DNA of 64,000 bases from positions 620,001 through 684,000 of the forward strand of contig NW_020167524.1 of assembly GCF_001641265.1 (NCBI RefSeq), in the 5' to 3' direction. The notes beneath the pieces are model-generated. The model saw only the letters and a list, made by a program, of their open reading frames with translations, ran no database searches and was not told where the DNA came from. Numbering within the stretch: the stretch's first letter is position 1; every line of letters starts with the position of its first letter. Position numbers and translations under genes: made by a program. This document shows, piece by piece, positions 1 through 12,816 of the stretch. Origin of the DNA: Pseudogymnoascus destructans (taxonomy: Eukaryota > Ascomycota > Leotiomycetes > Thelebolales > Thelebolaceae).

Positions 1-352
1 CAAAAAAAATATGGTGCAATTACGCCTCGGGAAACAAGGTGGAACAGACTGTATTATTCTCATAGTGCTGCTTTTTGAAGTGCTTTTCCAAAGCCCTCAT
101 ACACTACACGTCCCTTTTTTTTGTAGCAAATCCGTTGAAATCCAAAATAAATCCCTAGTCCTGCTCATACATATTCTCCTGGACGCCCCAATATTCCTTC
201 TTGCGCCGGACTACGCCCCAATATCCATTCCGATGAGCATCCCGAATCTAAGCCAAGTCGTTTCATATCATATCATACAGGTGCTGCTGGAAGCAAGTGT
301 TCGTCTCGCTCCGAAAATCGCTGGCGCACAGATGATGCGAGAGCATAAATTT
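1..352. other. No gene recognised (left edge)
   Basis: No coding region that I can support. It is the downstream flank of the dsRNA-binding-like gene that ends at 353. A 123-codon open frame on the plus strand has no recognisable domain and I treat it as chance. Confidence 0.5.
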
Positions 353-758
353 CTACCATCCGTGTCGGCCCGGTGTTGGTGACGTTGGGCTGGAGTTGCC
401 AAGGGCCTTGAGAGCCACTTCTGCAGCGTCTTCTTTGGCGTTGTTGAGGTATTGGCCGTCGTACCAATATCGGGCGGCAATGCTTTGGCCGGACACCGTG
501 ACAGTGCTAGACCAGGCAGTTCGGCCTCCTTGTGACAAAAGTCAGCTGATTATTTTTAAGGAAACTGAATTTTGAGCTTTCATACCTCGTCTGTCGGAGA
601 CAATGCTGAAAACTGGTGGGTTGATTTGCGCGGTGCGGCATCTCTCTGAGAGATATTAGAATCAACATTCAATGGCGCCAATGATCTGTGCACTGTGACC
701 CACCTTGAAGCTTGTCTTGCCAGGTGCTTGTTGCGGGACTGGGGCTTGAATAAGACAT
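353..758 (-). CDS. Small dsRNA-binding-motif-like protein
   Basis: Three exons, read on the minus strand as 758-704, 645-586 and 528-353, give a 96-residue protein with the frame kept across both splices. Intron 1 has donor GTGGGT and acceptor CTCAG. Intron 2 has donor GTATGA and a less usual AAG acceptor. Nearly the whole product is one dsRBD-like fold: an N-terminal helix with WQDKLQ (residues 13-18), a strand region with PPVFSIVSD, then GGRTAWSSTVTV, and the final helix NNAKEDAAEVALKAL, which corresponds to the RNA-contacting KKxAK helix of dsRBDs. Fungi have many short stand-alone proteins of this type; their partners are mostly unknown. The length suits a single-domain member. I infer RNA binding from the fold only. 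It looks intact and is probably a resident host gene at the edge of the transposon island. Confidence 0.8.
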
Positions 759-3700
759 GTTGAGTGTGTATATCTATATATGTGGATATATAGTTGGAAT
801 TGAGTGAGTGGTTGGTGAGTAAAGAGACTAATTATTGGAAGGTTTTAGCTTGGAAGAAAAGTTGATGAAGCTGTTGAGCATCCGGAATCTTTATACTTAT
901 TCTCTATTGTGACGAATGGGTAGCTTGATGTAGGACTAGCTGGCACTCATGAGGCCAGCGCGAAGGTGCAGGCGGATATGCAACCTAACCAGGACTCGGC
1001 ACCATGCATCCCACAGAACAAATTCCGGTCGTATGATCGGAAGGTAAGTATGGCTCGGCCTGAGATAGCATCTATATTTGGCAAAGCGCTGCAAGGTAGT
1101 CCAAGGGGGGGGCGACGAAGGGTGGGTTTCAATAGCTTCATAGTGAAAGTTGTACAAATACAATGAGGGCGAGCAAAAGCAATTTGGGGACTGGGCATAA
1201 AAAAACGATAAGTGCCAACACAGCAGAAACATGTATTTGGGGATAAATACCTATGGACTAAGACCAATCCGTATGTATATCTAAGAGCGGATGGGTAATG
1301 AACGACATGTGTGTTGTGATTAGGTTGAAATGAGTTGGAACAATGGCCGAGGTAAGCGTGAGCACGCCTCTGGCGCAGTTGGGTTCTGGAAGGACAGCAC
1401 CCCTCCTGATGCCTTATCTCATTAATGTGACCGTCATCGCGGGAATTTTCTGAGTAGATCCTCTTAGAGGCGCGGTATGGTATGCACTGGAGACTAGCCA
1501 ATTGGGCCGAATTCGACATGACCACCAACGGTGGGAATGGCGCTGGCACAGCTTACCTGCATAGCGCCCTTGCAGCCTCATCCATAAAGTGGAGAGTGTT
1601 GACCCTTTGGTAAATGCTGTCGTTTGGATAAAATATTTCTGTCAAACCGAAACACGATATGATCTGGCGCCTGTTGAAAGGCGGAGGCGGATGCAGCAAG
1701 GTTCAGGCTGGAATGAGTACCCGTTTATCCCCCGTCACTTCTACCCTATCCCAGGCAGTCAGCCACCAATGGATGGTATTTGCCTCCCCCGAGCAAAGAA
1801 AATTTACTGGAATGAGCAAGACAATATTTCTGAGCAATTTGGTTCTCACGATACTAAGAAACGTGCGTCTCAAATGGACAGTGAGACATCCCCAAGAACA
1901 AGAAGTCTCAACCCCCCCGGCCCCCTTCCTATATCCGATAGTGCTAATTCCAAGGGGATGGAAGATGGCAGGCATCTAAGAAGACGTTAGAAGCAAGTCA
2001 TTTCTTCCCATGCTGTGTCGCACGTATCTCCTGGCTGGGTATGCGTGGTTGGGAGTACAAAGCACAGGGCATCGACCGACACAAACAGTTTCCTTCTGAA
2101 AAGAGTTTATCTCAGCTCTGACAAACAATATATTGTCGCCTCATTGGTATCATCCTCGTGGCGCTCCTGGTACATGACGAGTCACTTGCCCAACCGATCT
2201 CAGCATGGATCTTGCAGATCTTAAGGCTGCTAGGTGTTGAGGGAAAGAAGCTGTGGGAGCTTCTGTGGAGGTATGTGAGGTGCGACGACCTGGCTCAGAA
2301 AAGTGCCGCTTCCCTGGTATATGTGGAAAACCGGCGATGAGGTATACAGCGTCAGATCCTAGTAACATCAGAGATTATGCAAAAATACAGGACTGCTAGG
2401 CCACAACTCCACCTGTCGGAGTAGCTTTCCGTCGGGCTGATGCATTACACGGCGAGATCGTGATCACAGCCGCCATCGTCAATGGCGGCAACACACATAT
2501 CGGCGGGGTACATAGCGTCTGAAGCTTTCGAAAATACTATTCCAAATGTACCACATTTCTTTGCCTGGTAGAGCGAGTCAACGTCCTGAACCCTGCACAC
2601 CGGTCGGCGATCTGATGCAAGCCTAGCTCGTCATCTACTTTGGGATAGAAGATCCTGGACGTACTCGTAAAGTAGCAATGCCCAAGGTAATGTGTACATC
2701 GCTTTCAACCTCGCCTTGCACTATATCGGCGTCGTTGCAACTTCAATGCAACCCTGGAAGGTTTGAGTGGCCTGTGAGCTTTGGTCAGATAACCCTTAGC
2801 TGTTGGTTGGTTGTTGGGGGACGAGCCAGGTTCAAAAGGGGTAGATAATCTGAGGCCAGTAGGAGGTGACCCATCGGCCGCGCAAATATGATATGCGTGA
2901 CGGCCTGCTGTGTCGTCTGAGACAATTTGATGGATTCGTGTCAGGTAATTGATTCGATAGGCTTGTACGCGTGACAAGAAATATAACTTGTAGAGTACAA
3001 ATTTTAAGATGGGACTGTGCATGATAAATCACTTAGAGGGTAGTAGAGGCTTCGAAACCTTGTCACCTATTAATCTTTACAAAAAAAATGCAAATAAAAA
3101 TCGAGAGTTTTGGTCACTCAGAGCTATAATTATCATTACGGCATTTTATCAGTTTTAATTGTAGGAATTATATCAATTTCCAGCAATTAACGATCCCTCG
3201 GACTCCCGGGCTGCACGCACGAGTCGTGACACCCCATGGGGATGAATCGATAAGGCTTTGGGCTCCACGTCTACTCCCTCCCACCCAGTGGCGCCCCCCG
3301 CGCCCGCGTGCTCTCCCCAGCATTTCTTGTAACCCAGCGACTCGCAAGCCTCATCGCTGAGACGCGGCCCGCACCGAGGTGGCACATCGCAATCACGTAG
3401 GGACCCCAAGATTGCGCAACATGGTGACTAACCAGATGCGTCCCGAGGGCGGCCTTACACCCGCTAGATCGAGCGCGATGCTGCGTTATGCATGTGTTGT
3501 TGTCGTATGCAGCTATGCCCAGCGCAGCGCGCCCTGTCCGGTCAGCGCGACCTACGTAACCGCAGCACCCGCCTCGGCGCCCTGTCACAAGGGTCCTCCG
3601 ATTGAGACACGTTGAGCTCAGGGACAGATGGATATAGCCGTGGGAGGGTGCCTTGGTTCAATCACTACCTCATAGTTACTGGCATTGTACTGCTTTCCAA

Positions 3701-4112
3701 AGGCGAACCTCTGATGGAATTCCACGATTTACGAAGGATGCCATTTTGCCCACCCCTTGGGTTACTTGCCTCCCCCCTTGTTGTCTACTAAGTCAGAGTC
3801 TCACTCCCGGAATGCTAAATATCAGCCAAGAGACTACATGACAACAGATGTCTTATTTTTCAATTACACTTATACTGAGAAACTTAGTGCCCCTTGGCAT
3901 AATCACGCAGTTATGCCAAACGCGTAGTGAAGTCGCAAAAGGGTTGTTAAGCTAAAGAGTTCAGGATGGACGATTGAAATGCAAGTACTGAGAGCAAATA
4001 GATGAAGGGATGACGTTCTATTCTACTTCAACTAAAATACAGGAGGCGATCGCTGACTATATACCCAGTCTCGATCAGGGGCTTGCAGTACTGACAAATT
4101 CAACACTCCCAC
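759..4112. other. Long stretch without a recognisable gene
   Basis: About 3.3 kb with no coding region I can assign. The longest open frame (947-1549, minus, 200 codons) is rich in Cys, His and Pro, resembles no family I know and overlaps open frames on the other strand, so I read it as chance. 3180-3620 is a GC-rich block between AT-rich flanks with short open frames on both strands and no recognisable domain; it could be a repeat remnant. From about 4110 the sequence becomes the transposase fragment described next. Confidence 0.5.
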
Positions 4113-4233
4113 TCAGGAATGCGAGCTATAGTCTAGCCATTGCTCTCTGGCAGCAGTCATATAAATAAAGACCCAAATAGCAACTGTTGTGTGTGACGTC
4201 GCTAGCCACGTGTTAATGTCGGCATTTAGATAG
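4113..4233 (-). pseudogene. hAT-0 transposase, downstream fragment
   Basis: On the minus strand this encodes YLNADINTWLATSHTTV and then a stop at 4113. It is the direct continuation of the N-terminal fragment at 19398-20002: removing copia-1 and one copy of its GATAG target duplication joins the two in frame as ...CRAFLTYL + NADINTW.... The pattern (short acidic loop, then SHTTV before the catalytic region) is usual in fungal hAT transposases just upstream of the DDE domain. The catalytic domain is not visible further left, so the gene was already truncated. Confidence 0.7.
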
Positions 4234-4603
4234 TGTTGGATGGGGGAAGGTGGACACAGACCTTGGGATACGGTGGCCGTTTGGCCCTGAGACAGCTGTG
4301 TTTCCCAAGGCGACCGTCCGACTCCTATGCTAGACGGTTGTGCAGAGTCTGATGCAGCCACCGAAACCCTACACGGCTCAGGTAATTACCCTAGTTGTAC
4401 AGGGTATTCGGGCTTCCCCCTTTGCCTACAAATAGGATACGTAGGCCCGTAGGATAGGGAGCAATTGAATTGATTCATTTATTCTATTTTACTGTACTAC
4501 AGTGAAGCGTTCTGTTCTGGTGCGCCCGGGACTAATTGCGGTAATCGGGGATTTACATACATTCTTGGCCCTATATCCCAGCACCGCAGAATTACTCCCA
4601 ACA
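4234..4603 (+). repeat. 5' LTR of copia-1
   Basis: 370 bp, TG...CA ends with a TGTTGG/CCAACA inverted repeat. It matches 19028-19397 over its full length. Several of the differences fit C-to-T change at CpG or CpA (for example ggccgttt against ggctgttt). Confidence 0.95.
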
Positions 4604-4615
4604 GGTTATGAGCCC
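4604..4615 (+). other. Primer binding site of copia-1
   Basis: GGTTATGAGCCC follows the LTR directly. It is complementary to the anticodon arm (GGGCTCATAACC) of initiator tRNA-Met, the half-tRNA primer that many copia elements use for minus-strand synthesis. Confidence 0.85.
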
Positions 4616-4794
4616 GGTGCCACTCAGAACGCCCCGGGAATCGATTTAATTCCGAAATCCTCACATCGATAAAGTGAGAACCTGAACTGCTCACCGGGAA
4701 CCCTCGGTCACAAGAAGCCCGCAGCAAGCAGACTTCCAGCTCAGTGACAGGATTCCGGCCTCACTAAGAAAGTGATAACTGCCCCGAAAAAAAA

Positions 4795-5673
4795 ATGGAG
4801 GTTACCACCTCCCCCGAACGGCCCCGGCTTGCGAAGCTTACAGGGCCAAACTATCGGAACTGGGCGACGCAGATGCGCCTTATCCTTATGGATCAGAGGG
4901 TATGGAGCGCCATCGACCAGGCTTATAATCTGGACGACGACGTCTTGCTCAACGACTTTGGGATCTCGCCCCTGCCTAAGTCAAAGAGCGGAAAGGAGGG
5001 CGAAGATGCCCTGGCTGAGGCCGAGCCGAAGCCCAAGACTAAGGAAGAGCTATTCGCTCAGGCCAAGAAGGACCAGCTCGCTGAGCGAAGATGCGTCCGG
5101 GCGAGCACCCTTATCCTGTCAGGATGCGCCCAGAATATCGTCGACCAGATCGTCCGCTTCCGCACAGCGAAGGAGAAATGGGAGAAGCTCGAGAAGCTGT
5201 TTGCTCGGACTGAGATACAGCAGATATCCTCGAAGACCGAAGCCTTCAACAGGTACTCGCCTCCCCTGATGGCATCGGTGAGCGAAATCGTCACCCGGCT
5301 CGACGATCTCCAGGATGAGATAAACCAGATGAACCCCAGAGAAGCGCCCACAGACTTGAATAAGTCTGGCCGCCTCGTCGCGATCCTATCGAAGCGCGGG
5401 GGCAAGTACGATATCACAGCCGCCCAGATTATGGCAGCGAAAGTCACCGACTACGAGGATATCGTCCAGCACTTCCTCGATATCGAGGAAAAGATAGCAG
5501 AGGCCAAACCCGTTGCAGAGTCAGCTCGACAGGCTTCGACCGGCGATGAGTCGCCAAAGGCAAGGAGCGGTCGGGGCAGAGGCGGGGGAGGCAGGTTCTC
5601 CCCAAGAAGGGCCCGTACGTGCTACCACTGCGGGAAGACCGGCCACTTCGAGAGAGAGTGCCGGTCGAAGTAG
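4795..5673 (+). pseudogene. Copia-1 Gag (nucleocapsid) region
   Basis: 292 codons from an ATG. The first part has the copia Gag pattern LTGPNYRNWATQM (residues 15-27), followed by a helical region and an Arg/Gly-rich stretch. Near residue 273 is a zinc knuckle, CYHCGKTGHFEREC (CX2CX4HX4C), which binds the element RNA. The frame stops at a TAG two codons after the knuckle (5671-5673), and the protease follows in the same frame. The TAG may be decay, since there are three other stops, but its place at the gag-pol boundary is notable. The protein would form the virus-like particle and package the RNA. Confidence 0.9.
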
Positions 5674-7754
5674 CGAGGAGAGCCCCCATCGGCAGGGTCG
5701 TCGACCGGCCCGCTCGCCGCTCCTGGTGGCGGAAAGGGGTTATCACCACCCCCCGAAGGAGCGGACGTCGCCATCGCTAATGTGGTCACTGCCCCATCCA
5801 CCGAGACGTCTTGGATCGCCACCATCGATAGTGCGGCCTGGGTCGGCGAAGCTCAGGACAAAAGCGTGGCCTGGATCATGGATTCGGGCTGTTCCCGTCA
5901 TATGACGTTCGACGAGAAAAGTTTTGTCGACTACGCCCCCCTCGACAGACCAATCCCAGTTAGACTTGCTAACGGGATGGAGATCCAAGCCGTCGCTGAA
6001 GGAACTGTCGCCTTCAATATCGTCCTCAGGGGTGGAAAGCACCGTATCCAGCTCCACGGGGTACTCCACGTACCAGGGCTTGCTGGGAACCTGATCTCGG
6101 TTTCCGGCCTCCAAGACAGGGGGATCATGACCCGTACGACCAGCAGCGGGAAGATGCTCCTTGAGCTCAAGGGCCAGGTAATCGGCACTGCCGTTCGGTC
6201 TGGCCACTCCTACGTCCTTGACGGCACCTAGGAAGGCGCCGTCGCTGCGCTACGCGCAGTGGCGATGTCACCAGAAGAAGCCATGCTCTGGCATCGGCGA
6301 TTCGGGCACTTGAGCTTGAAGAGCCTGAGTTCGGCCCATACTGTCGTCGATGGTATACCAGGGCCGATCGGTGACCTCGCGGACCCGTGTGGAGAGTGCC
6401 TGCTCAACAAGAGTACGCGGGTCATAAACAGGAAGGCATCAGAGCACGCAAAAGCCCCCCTTGACAGGATCCATAGCGATATCTGGGGGCCCTACCGGGT
6501 GCCGGATATCCACGGTGGGAACGTCTATTTCGTTACTTTTACGGACGACTACACCAGGAAGACCTGGGTCTACGTTATGACTGCGAAATCGCAGTTACGG
6601 ACGGTCTTCATGGCTTCAAGGTCCGCGTCGAGCAGGAAACCGGCAGGAAGATCAGGATTGTGCGCTGCGACAACGCTAGCGAGTACGTGGCCCTAGAGAA
6701 GGATATTGGACCTACCCAGGGCATACTGTTCGAATATATGACGCCGTATACGTCATATCAGAACGGCGTTTCTGAACGCCTGAACCGAGCGCTGGTGGCC
6801 CTGATCCGGGCGATGCTTGCCTACGCACACCTGCCCAGGAAGCTCTGGTCTGAGGCGCTGATGGCAGCCAGTTACCTGCGTAACAGGCTACCTATTGGGC
6901 CAGACGATAAGTCTCCCGAGGAGGCATACAGCAGCAGACGGCCGTCTGTAGCCCATATCCGGGTTTAGGGTTGCGTCGCATACGCCAACATCTCAATGGA
7001 ACAGAGGGGCGGCGACAAGCTTGCCCCGAACGCCATACGGACTGCTCTGGTCGGCTATATGCCGACCTCAAAGCAGTACCGGCTGTACGATCCGGTCGGA
7101 GACCGGATCCTTATTGCAACCTCAGTGAGGTTCGTGGAGAGTCAGATCCTTGACCTCCAGGGCAATGATTCCGATGAAGGATCGCCCGAGGATGTAGGTT
7201 TCGATCCCATGGGGGCCTATGTCCCACAGGAACCTGCTATCGAAGCAGAAGAACCCGGCGACCAGAGCGGCAGCGCCCCAGAAGAGGGACCGCCTATTGG
7301 TGATATCGCGGATCGCCCTGCAGTGACCCCGCACGAACAGCTGCTGGGGTGGAGGGACCGCATCAGCGGCGAAGACGGTAGCCAGGACGATGGCAGCGAC
7401 CAGCTCTTCCTCGAGGAAGAAGATGATCTGGGTTCTCCAGGGGACCAGATCCTCGTAGAAAGTGAAGCTGCTCTGCGGGAAGTTCCACCCGCTGAAGAAC
7501 CAATCGTTCGGCGAAGCGAAAGGGAGCGTCGACCAACGCGGCTGTTCGAAGGTGCCCTCGAGGCATCGACGCCGTCGAAAATACCGATCCCTGAACGATA
7601 TTCCGAGGCGATCAACGACCCTGACCACGGTGCAGACTGGGCTCTAGCTGTTAAGGAAGAACTGGCGCAGCTCCAGTCGCTTGGAACCTGGGAGCTGGCA
7701 AAGCTCCCGCGCGGAAAACGAGTTCTGGGTCGTCGCTGGGTGTTCAACGTCAAG
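5674..7754 (+). pseudogene. Copia-1 protease, integrase and start of RT
   Basis: In frame with gag. Protease motif: WIMDSGCSRHM (active site DSG, near 5870-5900). After a TAG at 6229 comes the integrase with its zinc domain (LWHRRFGH ... CGEC) and the catalytic triad in HSDIWGPY, CDNASEY and QNGVSERLN. A one-base frameshift lies near 6610 and a TAG at 6966. The acidic linker (7140-7500) leads into RT with KRVLGRRWVFNVKYT, where the frame is cut by hAT-1 at 7755-7762. The RT resumes at 16615. These enzymes process the polyprotein, integrate the cDNA and copy the RNA; none can work in this copy. Confidence 0.9.
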
Positions 7755-7762
7755 TATACACC

Positions 7763-7920
7763 TAGGCTGCGCACTACTCGCCCAATACTCGGCTCACTCA
7801 CTCAGTGGGTTACTCAGCTGGGTGAGTAGCTGAACCTTTCACTCGACTCGGTGAGTGAGGCCAATACTCAGTTACTCTGTAAAAACCCAGTGAGTACTCG
7901 GCTGTCACGTGTAAGATATA
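7763..7920. repeat. hAT-1 left terminus with subterminal repeats
   Basis: The TIR is followed by repeated ACTCR/GAGTR words such as ctcactcactcagtgggt and ctgggtgagtag. A matching set lies inside the right end (16500-16606). Such clusters are usual transposase-binding regions of hAT elements. Confidence 0.8.
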
Positions 7921-8099
7921 TGCATTACGTGAACAGTCCCTCATACGATTAATACTGTTTTATGGTTACAGTTGTAAGTTAACTTAAAGTATTACATTTA
8001 TCAGCATCACTCTACCATCTCTAATAAGCTGTGAGAACGAATCACGTATATTCCTCTATCTAAGTACCACGATTATCAGAAGATTATCAGAACACTATA

Positions 8100-11051
8100 T
8101 TATATATGCTCAAGAACATCTTTCCACCTTGCTTGATGAGGCCGGCCAGACCTACTAATACCTAAAGTATTTATAGGGTCTTGACGAGTAGCTTGAAAGA
8201 TATCAAGTAGATCTCTTCCAGTCTTCCGAGGGCGTTGGATAGGCGTTGGTGGCGAGGACGGCATATCCTTATCTTCATCGTCATGAATAGTTGGAAGTAT
8301 AGGCTCCTCATTATTACCATCTTCTCTTATATCTTCATTATCTGGGATATCGTCATCTGGGATGTCGTATAAGGTCTCGTTAAGACGGTCAGCCCTATCT
8401 CTTTCTTCACCTTGTTGGTAGCGCATTTGTCGTTCTTCATGTGCAGCTTGTGATAAGTCTTGCTGTTGCTGTGGCCGCTGAGGATTAAACGGAGGATATT
8501 GTACCTTTGAATATGTCTCTCGGATATGTGTATTTGATCGTGGTTCTTCTTCATCGCTGATATATTGTAACTCGATAGAATTGCACATCCGTTGTCGTTG
8601 TGCCTCATACTCTTCTTCGACTTGCTCCTCAGTCATATCAACGACGTCCATCATATCTGCAAGCTTGTCACGATGACCTTGACGATTCTTGTATTGTCGA
8701 GAGTAATATATAAGCATAATACTCTTAATCGTCTCAGGATTAAGTTGACCACGTCGGTGGCCACATACGTCCTTTGCGGCACTAAAGACTCGCTCAACTC
8801 CAGACTCAGCAGCAGGAATACAAAGTATATCACGAGCCATTGCTGATAGACCAGGAAATTGCTCTTCCTTTTGTTGCCAAAATAGCAATATCTTTGTGTA
8901 GATATGTGCTATACAAGTTAGAATAAGATTATCAGAAGATTACCAGAAACTTACGAGCATCAAGATAGAGATCAGCCTCATTCACATATTCCTCTCGCTG
9001 GCCCCGAGTCCCATTTAATGTCTGACTTTGCTGCAATACTAAGGCTAATGGATCCATATCTGCATCTCGTAATCCTGATTGACTCGCAACTCGCACTGTA
9101 GAGTACTGCTCTTTATAAAGAGTCCTAAACTGTTGTTCAAACTCTGTCTCCCAATTTCGTATTGAAAAGTCAAGCTTGCAAACCTTTTTGTTAAAGTGTG
9201 AGAGCTTCACACTAGGATTTAAGATACTAGCAAATGCGAAGATAGATCCAGTATTTGTGTATAGCTTGTTATAATACTTCCTAATCTTCTTCTCTGCAGC
9301 ATCGATTGCTAAAGTCATCTTTGCTGCCCATGGATATGTCTTATGCCGTAGCCGGTGCCGAGTTCCTTCAAGCGTTGATAAGAGTTTTTGATATACTCCA
9401 AGTGTATAGCAGAAAGGTCCGGCTGACGATCCAATGTTTGTTGTAAAGAAGTTGAATGGCCTTGTAAGATCAATGATGTATTCGATGTGCTTCCATTCTA
9501 GCTCGCTAAGTCTGAACATGTGAGCACCATGATCGCCTCGAGTATATTGATTGATTGTTGACTTGAGTTGCTGTGCTCGCAGAAGCATATGGCATGTCGA
9601 ATCCCATCGAGTTGATACATCTTGAATAAGTCGAAGAAGCCTCTGAGATGATTGACCCCGGTTCATGTTTGCCTTTTGCAAAGTCATAAACCTGTTCCTT
9701 CGAGTTTGACTTGAATTAACAAAGATAGTGAGCTTCCGGAGCTATGAGATATTAGAAAAGACTACCAGAAGTTTACCAGAACTAACAAGAGAATATATAC
9801 CTTTCCAAGTGTAAATCCAATACCCTTGTCCTTCTGCAACTTTGCAAGGCCCTCCATCTGATTCTCTTCTTCCCAGTTCATTAAGATCTCTTGATTTGTT
9901 GGCGTAATCCGGATTCGACCAAGGAGAGCACTAAGGGCAAGTTGAATAACGTGAGCTAGGCAGGGTATGTGTTGTACTTTTCCTCCAATGAAATGCTCGT
10001 TGTCTGCAATACTATCAAGCATTATTTCCACATCTCTCATCATTGAAGTGTTGTTTGACGCATTATCAGTCGTAATGGATATAATTCGTCCTTCTAAATG
10101 CTGCCTTGTGATAACTTTTTCAAGTATTCCACATAACTCAGCACCAGTATGCTCTGTATATATAGGTTCAAACCCAATCAAGACCTCTTGCATTTTCCAA
10201 TGACGGTCGATAAATGATGCAATAACACCCATAAATGAAAGTCGAGTAACACTTGACCAACAGTCGAGCGATAATGCAATCTTTGAACCAGGAACAACAT
10301 CTTGTAGCATCTCTTCTTCGATTTGTGTGAGCTTTGTTGTTAAGAGGTTTCGAATAGTTGTTGCTGAGGGTAGTGGATAGTGAGGATTCTGTAAGATAGC
10401 AAGCCTTTTCCATTCAGGATCCTCGACTGAGCGGAACGAGCTATGAGTTGAGATAACTGTGTATAGAACTTGTTCGTAAAATGCCTCTTGTGTGAGAATA
10501 TGATCCTATTATAGATATTAGCCTATATAATTCTGGTAATAATCTGGTAATCCTTACCTGTTGAGGTCGCATCTGATTGATTCGCATTTGATAGAGACTA
10601 TCCTTACCCATCCGTGACTTCTTTTTGCAAATGTCTGATGCAAGATGTGTTGCCATAGACTTTGGGCCAGCAGACTTGATTGCAGGATGCGTAAGGGCCT
10701 TCGAACAATAGGTACAAATGACACATGGTCTCCAGAAAGCCGGTCTGCTCCTTGGTGATAAATTCTCCAGTATTGAGAACTCCGGTTGGTTGAATCCCAT
10801 GCAATCTTCGTAAGGAGTTTTGTAGTATGATCTGAGTGTTGTTCATACCATCGTGATAGCTTCCACCACTCAATGAATACATCGTGTGTATCCTTAGTCC
10901 ATTTGATGAATTGGTTTAATTTGCCAGTATATTCGAGGCCCGCAGGGATTTGATTTAATGAAGATAGTCGTTGAGAAGAGGGAAGAGAGTCTGAGAATAT
11001 ATTAGAAATAGGATTGTCAGAGTCAAACAACTCTGAATATTGCGATGACAT
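8100..11051 (-). pseudogene. hAT-1 transposase (one frameshift)
   Basis: Four exons on the minus strand: 11051-10558, 10505-9801, 9741-8955 and 8908-8100, with gtaagt/gtatat-type donors and TAG acceptors. Domains in order: an N-terminal region with NQFIKWTKDTHDVFIEWW, a BED-like zinc finger (CVICTYCSKALTHP ... H ... C), the RNase-H-like core with SLDCWSS, TTDNASNN and PCLAHVIQLA, the STRWDST motif, and the C-terminal dimerisation region AAESGVERVFSAAKD. A one-base indel near 10720 shifts the frame just before the zinc finger, so this copy cannot make a full protein. The C-terminal tail after the dimerisation region is long and acidic. The enzyme would cut and rejoin the hAT-1 ends. Confidence 0.9.
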
Positions 11052-11170
11052 TTGGCAAGTAGCAAATTGTTTGATTATCAGAAGATTACCAGAAGTCTGG
11101 CTACGATGAAATACTTAAATCTCTATAGCCCCTATTCGCGTCGGAAAATCAAATACTCCATTTCTCTCCT

Positions 11171-12321
11171 CTACTCTAACTCCAGAAACAACATATCCTG
11201 TGCAGCTGATACCTTAGCCCACTTTTCCTTATCAAATTTCTTAGAGTAGACAAGTAAGAACGCCTCTTTGAAGCTAGAACTATGAGTGGAGACTTGTAAC
11301 CATCCGTTGTCGACAAGATTGTAAGACTTTGGGTACCACTGCGCAGGTCCTGGTAATTGGGCCCACTTTCCAAACTTCCAAGCTGTAAAGTTTGTCCAAA
11401 CTGCCTGCTCGTACAAACAGAAATATTTATGTGGTGGGATAACGTTGTGAAAAGTGCTATAATAAACAATTAGTATCTCTAGAAGATTGCTAGAATGATC
11501 AGAGACGTACCCTTCTTCTACATCAATCCATGGCATATATTCAAAGAGATGCTCAGGCTTCTTTCTCAGCTTTCCAGCCTTTCTCGTATATGAGCGGATA
11601 CAGCTATCCCAGAAATGTTGCCACTTGCGGAAATTGGACTCTTCATGGGCCTATCAACCGTTAGTATTACCAGAAGATTACCAGAAGATTACCAGACTAT
11701 GAGGTACCAACATCAATGCGTGCTTGAGTTAAGAGAGCCTGGATGCTAGCGATCTCTTCATCAGAAAGCTCATCTGGTAGAACAGCCTCGTCATTTAAAA
11801 TATCGTCGCGCCGTAACATAAGCTCCAACTCTAAATCGTCTTCAACCTCAGTATCCTCCCATTCGCTGTTATGATCGTCATCGATTGGGATACTGGTGAT
11901 ACCCTCAAATGCAACAAGCTCAGACAGAAGTTGTGGCGGAGTAGATGGTGGGGCTTGTGGAGAAGAAGAAGGGGCGCTAGTATTCTTGACTTTCTGATTC
12001 GCAATGCAAGATGCATGGGTGCCCTTTTCAGTCCTGTTTATAGTTAGATTAAGGCTACCAGAGATTACCAGAAGGAACTTACCGAACACGAATACGCTCA
12101 ACCTTCAATTCATTCTGTAGACGTGTCTTGTCTTCAGCAGAGGCAGCGATATACTTTGCAGACTTGTATAACTTCTTTAAGTAGTAGCTCAGATCGCCAT
12201 GGTCAGCCTTGAGTGCTAAATGAACAGCCTTCTCATCTTCAGTAAGGTTGGAGACGCGGTTGCGAGCTTTGATAGTATTCAAATTAGTGGAGAGTTCTTC
12301 AGGTGCCTTGCGTTTCGCCAT
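11171..12321 (-). CDS. hAT-1 accessory protein (family shared with hAT-2)
   Basis: Four exons: 12321-12083, 12033-11708, about 11650-11511 and 11456-11171. The protein starts MAKRKAPEEL, continues with a charged helical part, a Ser/Pro-rich and then strongly acidic stretch (EDTEVEDDLELEL), and ends with a conserved Trp-rich domain: AVWTNFTAWKFGKWAQLPGPAQWYP. The same order and the last intron position occur in the hAT-2 gene at 43840-44936, where the domain reads AVWRNFTSWNLDGDIAYLPG. I do not recognise the family. The third exon's acceptor is unclear: the obvious TAG gives a stop, while an AAG ten bases downstream keeps the frame. The basic start suggests a nuclear protein; a DNA- or chromatin-binding partner of the transposase is one possibility. 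Confidence 0.7.
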
Positions 12322-12816
12322 GCTAAACACGTGATTAGCAGAAGATCATCAGAAGTTCTGACTGTAGAATCAAGATAATAAACTTACTTGAGGTCCTAGT
12401 GAAGAGGTAAAGCGCAAAAGAGAAGAAGAATGTGTAGATCGGAACGTAACCAAGGAAGGTGGTTGGTTGTAAGGTTGTTGTTTTTTTAAAGTTGCAAACA
12501 ATTATATTCGTCAAGGAATATTCACCTGCAAATAATTACTGTTCTAAACAACACTACAACGCGTACCTTCAAACAGTGTTCGGCAGATACTACCCAGGTA
12601 GTATCTGGGTCCTCGCCAGGTAAGGTAAGTATCTGAGCGACTTTGCTCAGGTAAGGTAGGTATTTACAGATACTTTAGCAGGTAGTTGAGCCTCAATTCC
12701 GTATACAAAAATGACGCTTTTGATATTTGAAATAGATAATGATATGTAACTAGAATATGTAACTAGAAAAGTGAAACTCGTGACAAATATAATAATAAAA
12801 TAGACAGCCCCTATTC

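Noticed and set aside
947..1549. 200-codon open frame on the minus strand
   Set aside because: No domain, composition poor in typical helices, overlapped by frames on the other strand and in an otherwise empty region; likely chance.
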